A stretch of DNA of 8,745 nt from contig JADFTO010000108.1 in assembly GCA_022560215.1 (NCBI GenBank), positions 1 through 8,745 on the forward strand, written 5' to 3'. This document shows, in pieces, positions 1 to 6,293 of the stretch (the first letter of the stretch is position 1; each line of letters opens with the position of its first letter). This DNA is from Pseudomonadota bacterium (GTDB lineage: Bacteria > Pseudomonadota > Alphaproteobacteria > Rhodospirillales > 2-02-FULL-58-16). The notes under the pieces are model-generated. The model ran no database searches and had not been told where the DNA came from. It saw only the letters and a program-made list of their open reading frames with translations. Position numbers and translations under genes: made by a program.

Positions 1-620
1 CCGTAGCCGACGGTGGTCAGCGTGGCCAGTCCCCACCACATGGCGGCGGGGATGGAGGAGAATGCCTCGGGCTGGGTCTCCTTCTCCATGAGGAAGATGA
101 TGCTGGATGCGAACACCAGAAGGATGAAGATGATCACCAGGGCCGCCCCGAGGGCGCGGCGCTGGGTGATCAGGGTCGCCCCCAGTGTATGGATCGCCGT
201 TGAATAGCGGGTCAGCTTGAGCAGCCTGAACAGGCGGAAAACCCGCATGAACCTGAGGTCCACGGTGAGGATGAAGGCGAGATAGAAGGGCAGGATGGCC
301 AGGAGGTCGATCAGGGCCAGCGGCGTCGCCGCGTACCTGAACCGGCCCGCCACGGGATGGCGGTACGCCTCTTCTTCCTCGTTTTCCACGGTGCTCCATA
401 TGCGCAAACTATATTCCACCGTGAACACGGCCACGGAAAATATCTCGAAGACGTAAAAGAACATGGCGTAGGCGGCGGCAATCTCCGCCACCGTCTCCAT
501 GATCACCGCGATCACGTTGGTGATGATGAGGACGACCATCAAGCCATCGAACCATTGGCCCTTCCAGTCGTCGAGATCGGAGCATTCTATGATCCGGTAA
601 ATGCGGGCCCTGAGCGTCAT
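1..620 (-). CDS. Voltage-gated potassium channel, 3' part cut off by window edge
   Basis: Inner-membrane, six-segment voltage-gated K+ channel. The visible 206 codons give the order of a Kv-type subunit: S1 about residues 25-42, S2 about 53-75, an acidic S2-S3 loop (ENEEEE, 80-84), S3 about 99-119, and an S4 sensor at about 123-138 with a basic residue at every third position (RFMRVFRLFRLLKLTR). S5 follows at about 157-178, then a pore helix and the filter TTVGYG at 202-207. The S6 helix and any cytoplasmic domain lie beyond base 1. The ATG at 620-618 overlaps the TGA of the upstream crotonase gene as ATGA, so the two are probably translationally coupled in one operon. The GYG filter shows K+ selectivity; the voltage gating is inferred from the S4 charges. 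A Kch/Kv-like channel of unknown physiological role is the safest name. Confidence 0.9.
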   Translation of the reverse strand, partial: MTLRARIYRIIECSDLDDWKGQWFDGLMVVLIITNVIAVIMETVAEIAAAYAMFFYVFEIFSVAVFTVEYSLRIWSTVENEEEEAYRHPVAGRFRYAATPLALIDLLAILPFYLAFILTVDLRFMRVFRLFRLLKLTRYSTAIHTLGATLITQRRALGAALVIIFILLVFASSIIFLMEKETQPEAFSSIPAAMWWGLATLTTVGY

Positions 621-1396
621 CTCTTCGCCCTGTGGCCCTTGCCCAGGAAGGCGTCGATGCCTTCCCTCGCGTCGCCGGTCATCATGTTCTCGGTCATGGT
701 CTCGCCGGCCCAGGCGTAGGCCTGCTCCAGGCCCGCTTCCAGCTGGCGGTAGAACAGCCGCTTGCCGTGGGCCACCGCCGCCGGCGACTTGGCGGCGATG
801 GCGGTGGCCAGGTCGGCGACCGCGCCGTCCAGGCCGTCTGCCGCCACCACCCGGTTGACCAGGCCGAATGCCAGGGCCTGGCGGGCATCCACGAACTCGC
901 CGGTCATCAGCATCTCCATGGCCTGTTTGGCCGGCAGGTTGCGGGTCAAGGCCACCATCGGCGTGGCGCAAAAGAGGCCGACCTTGATGCCGGACGTGGC
1001 GAAGCGCGCCTCTTCCGCGGCGACGGCGAGGTCACAGGTGGCCACCAGCTGGCAGCCGGCGGCGGTGGCCAGCCCGTGGACGCGGGCGATCACCGGCTGG
1101 GGCATGCGGATCATGGTCAGCATCACCGCCGAGCATTGGTCGAACAGCGCCCCCATGGCCTGCCTGCCGGGATTGGCCCGCATTTCCTTGAGGTCGTGGC
1201 CGGCCGAGAACGCCTTGCCGTTGGCGGCCAGCACCACGACCCGCACACGGTCGTCCACGGTAATGGCGTCGAAGGCGTCCTGGAGCGCGCACAGAAGCTC
1301 CACGGAAAGCGCGTTGTAGGCTTCGGGCCGGTTGAGGGTGAGGGTGGCGATCCCCCCCTCGTCGCTGCGCAGGAGTTGGGCGGAGCTGGCCGTCAT
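617..1396 (-). CDS. Enoyl-CoA hydratase/isomerase family protein, ECHDC3-like
   Basis: A 259-residue crotonase-fold protein. The pattern AFSAGHDLKEM (62-72, first oxyanion-hole segment), GLATAAGCQLVATCDLAVA (108-126, second segment) and GLFCATP (140-146) closely follows the ECHDC3 subgroup as I recall it. The two catalytic glutamates of true enoyl-CoA hydratases (Glu144 and Glu164 of the rat enzyme) align with Gln116 and Gly136 here. Acyl-CoA binding is therefore likely, but classical hydration of the double bond is not, and the reaction is unknown. I chose the ATG at 1396 because an AGGGGG-type ribosome binding site lies just upstream; the frame stays open to an ATG at 1474, but that extension contains a tandem repeat and has no family match. 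It is followed by the K+ channel gene with a 4-base overlap and is divergent from rplM. Confidence 0.88.
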   Translation of the reverse strand: MTASSAQLLRSDEGGIATLTLNRPEAYNALSVELLCALQDAFDAITVDDRVRVVVLAANGKAFSAGHDLKEMRANPGRQAMGALFDQCSAVMLTMIRMPQPVIARVHGLATAAGCQLVATCDLAVAAEEARFATSGIKVGLFCATPMVALTRNLPAKQAMEMLMTGEFVDARQALAFGLVNRVVAADGLDGAVADLATAIAAKSPAAVAHGKRLFYRQLEAGLEQAYAWAGETMTENMMTGDAREGIDAFLGKGHRAKR

Positions 1397-1414
1397 GGAT
1401 GGTGCCCCCTCTTC

Positions 1415-1450
1415 CAAGGCATGATCGGCGAACAAGGCATGATCGGCGAA
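1415..1450. repeat. Perfect 18-bp tandem duplication
   Basis: Two adjacent identical copies of CAAGGCATGATCGGCGAA (1415-1432 and 1433-1450) lie 19 bases upstream of the chosen start of the crotonase gene, in its probable leader. The unit length is a multiple of three. If translation began at 1474 it would give a duplicated hexapeptide (FADHAL), so the sequence alone does not exclude a coding role. Confidence 0.9.
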
Positions 1451-1591
1451 ATGTGCCGCCTGAGGGCCGCCCATGGCAAGGGATTTCGCGCCGGGTGCCC
1501 CCCGGGCTGCCGGCTTCCGGCCCTTCGGCCCCCCGATTGCGGTATTATTTTACCGTACCCATAAGGCACGGATTTATCGTGACTTTTCCCG

Positions 1592-1619
1592 TTGACATGA
1601 GCGAATCCTGTGGCATACT
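1592..1619 (+). promoter_or_regulatory. Sigma-70 type promoter of rplM-rpsI
   Basis: A perfect -35 box TTGACA (1592-1597) is followed after 16 bases by CATACT (1614-1619), a 4/6 match to the -10 consensus. Transcription would begin near 1626 and give a leader of about 27 nt before the rplM ATG at 1653. A strong -35 suits a ribosomal protein operon. Confidence 0.65.
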
Positions 1620-1652
1620 CCGCGCCCCGCTGGCCCGAAAATTTGAAACCCG

Positions 1653-2117
1653 ATGAAAACCTATTCCGCCAAACCGTCCGATGTCAGCAGAAAGTGGTGC
1701 GTGATCGACGCCGACGGCCTGGTCCTCGGCCGCCTGGCCGGCATCATCGCCATGCGGCTGCGCGGCAAGCACAAACCCATGTACACGCCCCATATAGACT
1801 GCGGCGACAACATCATCGTCGTCAACGCGAAGAAAGTCCACCTTACGGGCCGCAAGCGTGAACAAAAGATCTACGCCTGGCACACCGGCTATCCGGGAGG
1901 GATCAAGAGCCGCACGGCGGACATGATCCTGGATGGCGGCCACCCCGAACGGGTGATCCAGAAGGCCGTCGAGCGCATGATCCGGCGCACGCCGCTCGGC
2001 CGCCAGCAGATGCGCAAGCTGCACGTCTATGCCGGGCCGGATCATCCCCACGGGGCGCAAGCGCCGGAGATCCTGGACATGGCCGCGATGAATCCGAAGA
2101 ACAAGAGGAGGGCTTAA
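1653..2117 (+). CDS. rplM: 50S ribosomal protein L13
   Basis: L13 is an early-assembling protein of the large ribosomal subunit that binds 23S rRNA. The 154-residue product starts MKTYSAKPSDVSRKWCVIDA and keeps the family landmarks GLVLGRLAGIIAMRLRGKHK, the GD-N-IVVNA segment, KVHLTGRK, YAWHTGYPGG, ERMIRRTPLG and KLHVYAGPDHPH. The length is close to that of other alphaproteobacterial L13 proteins. No strong Shine-Dalgarno sequence stands before the ATG, but the N-terminus fits the family exactly. It is co-transcribed with rpsI five bases downstream, the standard bacterial pairing. Confidence 0.98.
   Translation: MKTYSAKPSDVSRKWCVIDADGLVLGRLAGIIAMRLRGKHKPMYTPHIDCGDNIIVVNAKKVHLTGRKREQKIYAWHTGYPGGIKSRTADMILDGGHPERVIQKAVERMIRRTPLGRQQMRKLHVYAGPDHPHGAQAPEILDMAAMNPKNKRRA
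2105..2112 (+). promoter_or_regulatory. Strong ribosome binding site of rpsI inside the end of rplM
   Basis: GAGGAGGG lies within the last codons of rplM, ten bases before the rpsI ATG at 2123. It fixes the rpsI start and implies that ribosomes finishing rplM are close to the rpsI initiation site. Confidence 0.75.
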
Positions 2118-2122
2118 AAATC

Positions 2123-2602
2123 ATGGGCGAGGAAGTCAAGACCCTGGAGGACCTGGCCGACGTCATCGAGGCCCCGCCCGAGGAGGCGGCGCTGCCCGAG
2201 CCCGTGAAGGACGCCCAGGGGCGCGCCTACGCCACCGGCAAGCGCAAGGACGCCGTGGCCCGGGTCTGGATCAAGCCGGGCCGGGGCGAGATCAAGGTGA
2301 ACGGCCGCGACGTGCTGACTTATTTCGCCCGCCCGGTCCTGCGCATGCTCATCGACCAGCCCTTCGTCGCCGCCAGCCGCCAGGAACAGTACGACGTCAT
2401 GTGCACGGTCAAGGGCGGCGGCCTGTCGGGCCAGGCCGGCGCCGTCCGCCACGGCATCAGCCGCGCCCTGGTCTACTTCGAGCCCGAACTCAGGCCCGTT
2501 CTCAAGAAGGGCGGCTTCCTCACCCGCGACTCCCGCGTGGTGGAGCGAAAGAAATACGGCAAGCGCAAGGCCCGGCGCAGCTTCCAGTTCTCCAAGCGCT
2601 AG
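2123..2602 (+). CDS. rpsI: 30S ribosomal protein S9
   Basis: S9 belongs to the head of the small ribosomal subunit, and its C-terminal tail reaches the P-site tRNA. The 159-residue protein has an acidic N-terminal extension of about 33 residues, usual in alphaproteobacteria. The S9 body follows: YATGKRKDAVARVWIKPG, IKVNGRD, a GGG-SGQAGA segment with HGISRAL, and a strongly basic end KKYGKRKARRSFQFSKR. The terminal SKR is the conserved P-site contact. The start is set by the strong ribosome binding site 10 bases upstream. It is the second gene of the rplM-rpsI operon, and a hairpin begins right at its stop codon. Confidence 0.98.
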   Translation: MGEEVKTLEDLADVIEAPPEEAALPEPVKDAQGRAYATGKRKDAVARVWIKPGRGEIKVNGRDVLTYFARPVLRMLIDQPFVAASRQEQYDVMCTVKGGGLSGQAGAVRHGISRALVYFEPELRPVLKKGGFLTRDSRVVERKKYGKRKARRSFQFSKR

Positions 2603-2614
2603 CAGCCTGCTAGC
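2598..2614 (+). other. Perfect 7-bp inverted repeat spanning the rpsI stop codon
   Basis: GCTAGCA (2598-2604) and TGCTAGC (2608-2614) are exact reverse complements separated by GCC. The TAG stop codon of rpsI lies in the left arm. There is no T-tract after it, so it is not a typical intrinsic terminator; it could protect the mRNA 3' end or be a processing site. Confidence 0.6.
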
Positions 2615-2638
2615 AGGGAAGGCATGGATGGCAAGGGC

Positions 2639-2672
2639 CGGGCGCCTCCCTCGGGGGCGCCCGTTTCGGTTT
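2639..2672 (+). terminator. Intrinsic terminator-like hairpin after rpsI
   Basis: CGGGCGCC (2639-2646) pairs exactly with GGCGCCCG (2656-2663) across a 9-base loop, followed by TTTCGGTTT. The stem is strong but the T-tract is interrupted, so termination may be partial and argC, 33 bases further on, may receive read-through. It could equally be an attenuating hairpin in an argC leader. Confidence 0.6.
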
Positions 2673-2695
2673 CGGGACACGAGGAGCAGGGCTGA

Positions 2696-3634
2696 ATGAG
2701 CGCGCGCGTTTTCATCGACGGGGACGTCGGCACCACGGGACTTCAGATCAGGGCCCGGCTGGAAGGCCGGGACGACATCGAACTCCTGCGCCTGCCCGCG
2801 GACAAGCGCAAGGACCGGGCCGCCAGGAAGGAGATGCTGAACGGGGCCGATCTCGCCATCCTCTGCCTGCCCGACGACGCCGCCCGCCAAGCGGTGGCCA
2901 TGATCGACTCCCTAAGCGTCCGCGTCATCGACGCCAGCACCGCGCACCGCACCGCCGACGATTGGGTCTACGGCATGCCCGAATACTGCCCCGACCAGCC
3001 GGACCGCATCGCCGGAGCCCGGCGGGTGAGCAATCCCGGGTGCTACGCCGTGGCCGCCGTCGCCATGCTCCATCCCCTGGTGGCGGCGGGCATCCTGCCG
3101 GCGGACCATGGGGTGACCATCAACGCCGTGTCGGGCTACACCGGCGGCGGGCGGAAGCTGATCGAAGCCTTCGAGGGCAAGGACATCGACACCCCCTACC
3201 GGGTCTACGGGCTCGGCCTGGACCACAAGCACGTGCCGGAAATCCAGGCCCGGTGCGGCCTCTCCCGCCGTCCGCTGTTCGTGCCCAGCGTCGGGCGCTT
3301 CCGCCAGGGCATGATCGTCCTGGTGCCGCTGCATCTCGCCGACTTGCCCGGGCATCCGGGGGCCGCGGACATCCACGGCGCTCTCGGCGATCATTACGCC
3401 GGGCGCACCTTCGTCACCGTGGCGGACTCAGGCGACGGCGCCGACCACCTGGACCCGGAATCCCTCAACGGCACCAACCAACTCCGGCTTCATGTCTTCG
3501 CCAACGGGGACCTGGCGGTGGTGGCGGCCGTCCTCGACAACTTAGGCAAAGGCGCCTCGGGCCAGGCTGTTCAGAACATGAACATCATGCTGGGCCTGCC
3601 GGAAGGCACGGGCCTCGAGCCCATAAGCCTTTGA
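2696..3634 (+). CDS. argC: N-acetyl-gamma-glutamyl-phosphate reductase, type 2
   Basis: Cytosolic NADPH-dependent enzyme of arginine biosynthesis that reduces N-acetylglutamyl phosphate to N-acetylglutamate semialdehyde. The 312-residue length and the N-terminus MSARVFIDGDVGTTGLQI, with its DGxxGTTG nucleotide-binding loop, mark the short type-2 subfamily. The catalytic cysteine is Cys116 in VSNPGCYAVA. GYTGGGRKLIE (about 146-156), the GLDHKHVPEI histidine segment and a C-terminal NLGKGASGQAVQNMNIM are all conserved. An AGGAG ribosome binding site at 2682-2686 supports the ATG. It lies behind rpsI, an arrangement I know from other Rhodospirillales-like genomes. It converges on parE with 36 bases between the stop codons and no clear terminator there. 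Confidence 0.97.
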   Translation: MSARVFIDGDVGTTGLQIRARLEGRDDIELLRLPADKRKDRAARKEMLNGADLAILCLPDDAARQAVAMIDSLSVRVIDASTAHRTADDWVYGMPEYCPDQPDRIAGARRVSNPGCYAVAAVAMLHPLVAAGILPADHGVTINAVSGYTGGGRKLIEAFEGKDIDTPYRVYGLGLDHKHVPEIQARCGLSRRPLFVPSVGRFRQGMIVLVPLHLADLPGHPGAADIHGALGDHYAGRTFVTVADSGDGADHLDPESLNGTNQLRLHVFANGDLAVVAAVLDNLGKGASGQAVQNMNIMLGLPEGTGLEPISL

Positions 3635-3670
3635 GACGGCGACCCAAACGGGCTTGAACCGGGCACAGAT

Positions 3671-5614
3671 TCAGACGTCCAGATCCTCCACGAACGGGGC
3701 GTGTTCCTGGATGTAGGCCAACCTGAGTTCGGGCTTGCGGCCCATGAGCCCGTCCACCAGCCGGGCGGTTTCCCGGGGGAACTCGAGGGTAACCCGGAGC
3801 AGGGTGCGACTGGCCGGGTCCATGGTGGTTTCCTTGAGCTGGGCCGAGGGCATCTCGCCCAGGCCCTTGAAGCGGCTGATCTCCACCTTGCCGTTGAACT
3901 CTTCGGCGATCAGGCTTTCCTTGTGGGCGTCGTCCCTGGCATAGAGCGTCCTGCCCCCCTGGCTGATCCGGTAGAGGGGCGGCATGGCGATAAATATATG
4001 CCCGTTTTCAATTAATTGCGGGATTTCCTTAAAGAAGAACGTAAGCAAAAGTGAGGCGATATGGGCGCCGTCCACGTCGGCGTCGGTCATGATGATGACC
4101 CGCTCGTAGCGGAGCGCCCCTTCGTCGTAGTCCCCGCCGCTGCCGCAGCCGAGCGCCTCCATCAGGTCGCCGAGTTCCCGGTTGCCCCGGAGCTTTTCGG
4201 GGCTGGCGCTGGCCACGTTGAGTATCTTGCCCCGCAAGGGGAGCACGGCCTGGGTCTTGCGGTCCCGTCCCTGCTTTGCCGAACCGCCGGCGGAATCGCC
4301 CTCGACCAGGAAAAGCTCCGTGCCCTCGGCGCTGTCCTTGGTGCAGTCGGTGAGCTTCCCCGGCAGGCGCAGGCGGCGGGTGGCGGACGCCCGCTTGGTC
4401 TGCCGCGCCCGGCGCCTTTGCAAGCGCTCTTCGGCGCGTCCCACCACGTGCTCGATGAGGACCCGGGCGGCTTCCGGGTTTCCGGAAAGCCAGTGGTCGA
4501 AGTGGTCGCCGACGGCGTTTTCCACCAGCCGGGCGGCCGCGGCGGTGACCAGTTTCTCCTTGATCTGGCCCTGGAACTGGGGATCGTGGATGAACACCGA
4601 CAGCATGGCGCAAGCCCCGCCGATGACGTCGTCGGCGGTCAGCTTGGCCGCCCGCTTGTCGCCCACCAGCTCCGCGTGGGCCTTCAATCCCTTGGTCAGG
4701 GCCGCGCGCAGCCCCGCCTCGTGGGTGCCGCCCTGGGGTGTGGAAATGGTGTTGCAGTAGGACCCGAAAAAGGCGTCTTCGTCCACGGGCCAGGCCACAC
4801 CCCATTCCACCTGGCCGGCCTCCCCGTTCAGGTCCGCCCGGCCGGAGAATGAAGCGGGGATGACGGTCTCCCTGTCCTCCAGGGTCGAGGCCAGGAAATC
4901 GGTGAGCCCCCCGGGGAAGCGCAGCGTGGCCTTCTCAGGCGTCGGGTCCCCCTTGCCGACGAGGGAGGGGCAGCAGGCCCAGCGGATTTCCACGCCGCGG
5001 AAGAGATAGGCCTTGGACCGCGCCATGTGATAGACCGTGGCCGCCCGCAGGCGGGCCCCCTTGTCGAAGACGCGGGCGTCCGCATGAAAGGTCACGGTGG
5101 TGCCCCGGCGCTTGCCGGACTTGCCCTGGGCCTTCAGGGGGCCGTCCGCAACGCCGCGCTTGTAGGACTGGGACCAGAGCTTGCCGTCGCGGGCCACCTC
5201 GACCAGAAGCCTGTCGGAAAGCGCGTTGACCACCGACAGCCCCACCCCGTGCAGGCCGCCGGCGGTGCGGTAGACCCGGCCCCCGAACTTGCCCCCCGAA
5301 TGGAGCGTCGTCAGGATGACCTCGAGGGCCGATTTCTTCTTGAACTTGGGATGGGGATCGACGGGGATGCCGCGGCCGTTGTCGGCGATGGTGACGGACC
5401 CGTCCTGGGCCAGAACCACGTCGATGCGGCTTGCCTGGCCGGCCACCGCCTCGTCCATGGCGTTGTCCAGGACCTCGGCCACCAGGTGATGGAGGGCGGC
5501 CTCGTCGGTGCCGCCGATGTACATGCCGGGATGGCGGCGCACCGGTTCCAGTCCTTCCAGGACTTCGATATCCTTGGCCGAATACTCCTTGGCCAGGCTG
5601 AAAAGATCGTTCAT
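3671..5614 (-). CDS. parE: DNA topoisomerase IV subunit B
   Basis: ATPase subunit of topoisomerase IV, the type IIA enzyme that unlinks daughter chromosomes together with ParC. The 647-residue protein shows the GHKL ATPase site: EVLDNAMDEA (47-56), IADNGRGIPVD (76-86) and GGLHGVGLSVVNALS (119-133). A transducer domain follows, with its lysine loop at about 349-354 reading QGQIKEKL where QTK is usual. The TOPRIM metal site is ELFLVEGDSAGGSAKQGRD (433-451) and MTDADVDGAHIAS (509-521). LPLRGKILN (458-466) and the lack of the large GyrB insertion favour ParE over GyrB. The start at 5614 gives MNDLFSLAKEYSAKDIEVLE, the family N-terminus; the frame is open further upstream without family support. 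A stretch at about 3988-4057 is unusually AT-rich although the protein there is conserved. Confidence 0.95.
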   Translation of the reverse strand: MNDLFSLAKEYSAKDIEVLEGLEPVRRHPGMYIGGTDEAALHHLVAEVLDNAMDEAVAGQASRIDVVLAQDGSVTIADNGRGIPVDPHPKFKKKSALEVILTTLHSGGKFGGRVYRTAGGLHGVGLSVVNALSDRLLVEVARDGKLWSQSYKRGVADGPLKAQGKSGKRRGTTVTFHADARVFDKGARLRAATVYHMARSKAYLFRGVEIRWACCPSLVGKGDPTPEKATLRFPGGLTDFLASTLEDRETVIPASFSGRADLNGEAGQVEWGVAWPVDEDAFFGSYCNTISTPQGGTHEAGLRAALTKGLKAHAELVGDKRAAKLTADDVIGGACAMLSVFIHDPQFQGQIKEKLVTAAAARLVENAVGDHFDHWLSGNPEAARVLIEHVVGRAEERLQRRRARQTKRASATRRLRLPGKLTDCTKDSAEGTELFLVEGDSAGGSAKQGRDRKTQAVLPLRGKILNVASASPEKLRGNRELGDLMEALGCGSGGDYDEGALRYERVIIMTDADVDGAHIASLLLTFFFKEIPQLIENGHIFIAMPPLYRISQGGRTLYARDDAHKESLIAEEFNGKVEISRFKGLGEMPSAQLKETTMDPASRTLLRVTLEFPRETARLVDGLMGRKPELRLAYIQEHAPFVEDLDV

Positions 5615-5703
5615 GGTTAACGCCGCCGATCCTGATTGAACCTTATATAAAGTAGCGGAATGGGAAAAAATAACAAGATATTGTGACAAAGGAGGACCCA
5701 GAC
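5615..5703. promoter_or_regulatory. Divergent AT-rich promoter region between parE and the thioesterase gene
   Basis: The 89 bases between the two divergent starts include an AT-rich core (about 5640-5690, with TTATATAAAG and a run of six A). Promoters for both genes must lie here or overlap the genes, but I could not find a -35/-10 pair with good spacing on either strand. An AAAGGAGG ribosome binding site (5688-5695) belongs to the thioesterase gene. Confidence 0.5.
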
Positions 5704-6102
5704 ATGTCCGAAGCGGCACCCGAGGAGCCCCGGGGCGAGTTGACCACGAGCACCATGGCCATGCCCAAGGACACCAACCCCAGCGGCGATATCTTCGGCG
5801 GCTGGCTCATGTCCGAGATGGATATCGCCGGCAGCATCGCCGCCTGGCGGCGGGCCCGGGGGCGCGTCGCCACGGTGGCGGTGCGCGCCATGGCCTTCCA
5901 TTTGCCCGTGCACGTCGGCGACGTGCTCGGCTGCTACACCGACATCGTCAAGGTGGGGACCACGTCGATTACCGTCAACATCGAGGCCTGGGCGCTGCCC
6001 CGCGGCCAGGACCAGCGGATCAAGGTGACGGAAGGGGAGTTCGTCTTCGTCGCCATCGACGGCGCGGGCCGCAAGCACCCCTTGCCCGCCGAACAGAATT
6101 AG
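5704..6102 (+). CDS. Acyl-CoA thioesterase, YciA-type hotdog protein
   Basis: A 132-residue single hotdog-domain enzyme expected to hydrolyse acyl-CoA thioesters to free acid and CoA. It follows the YciA pattern closely: TMAMPKDTNPSGDIFGGWLM (17-36), with Asp29 at the position of the catalytic aspartate, then MDIAGSIAA on the central helix. RVATVAVRAMAFHLPVHVGD (54-73), GTTSITVNIEAW (85-96) and TEGEFVFVAID (109-119) also fit. The ATG at 5704 is chosen over an in-frame GTG at 5683 because AAAGGAGG lies eight bases before it. YciA enzymes have broad acyl-chain range, so the substrate cannot be read from sequence. It stands alone, divergent from parE and convergent with glnA. Confidence 0.93.
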   Translation: MSEAAPEEPRGELTTSTMAMPKDTNPSGDIFGGWLMSEMDIAGSIAAWRRARGRVATVAVRAMAFHLPVHVGDVLGCYTDIVKVGTTSITVNIEAWALPRGQDQRIKVTEGEFVFVAIDGAGRKHPLPAEQN

Positions 6103-6248
6103 GTCCTAAAACCCGCCTAAGCTTTCATTGATTCTTTCCTCAAGACCTATCGGGAGGCGCCGGCGAAGTCCGTTGCCATATGCCGGGGCACAAGCCCGCC
6201 GGATATTCCCGCGCCCGCGCTGCCCGCCCGGTGCGTCCCCAAAGCCAA

Positions 6249-6274
6249 GGGGGGCGCGAGGCGCGCCGCCCCCC
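6249..6274 (-). terminator. GC-rich hairpin between the thioesterase gene and glnA
   Basis: GGGGG (6249-6253) plus GCGCG (6254-6258) pairs with CGCGC (6262-6266) and the C-run 6269-6274, around an AGG loop and a two-base bulge. It starts about 20 bases beyond the glnA stop and on the minus strand is followed by CCTTGGCTTT, a poor but T-containing tail. It likely ends the glnB-glnA transcript and, being near symmetric, may also stop transcription from the thioesterase gene. Nothing else is clear in the 191 bases between the two stops. Confidence 0.6.
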
Positions 6275-6293
6275 GGATTTCTGCCCGGCCCGC

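Noticed and set aside
1540..1555. Inverted repeat CGGTA-N6-TACCG in the crotonase-rplM divergent region as an operator
   Set aside because: Arms are only five bases and no well-spaced minus-strand promoter could be placed over it.
632..1564. Long plus-strand open frame antisense to the crotonase gene
   Set aside because: Its sequence is Gly/His/Ala-rich shadow coding of a clear family member on the other strand, with no family resemblance of its own.
4061..4852. Long plus-strand open frame inside parE
   Set aside because: Antisense shadow of a well-conserved gene in GC-rich DNA; no domain or ribosome binding site.
5615..5719. 35-residue N-terminal extension of parE
   Set aside because: It would overlap the divergent thioesterase gene and its ribosome binding site, and family members start at the MNDLFS-type N-terminus.
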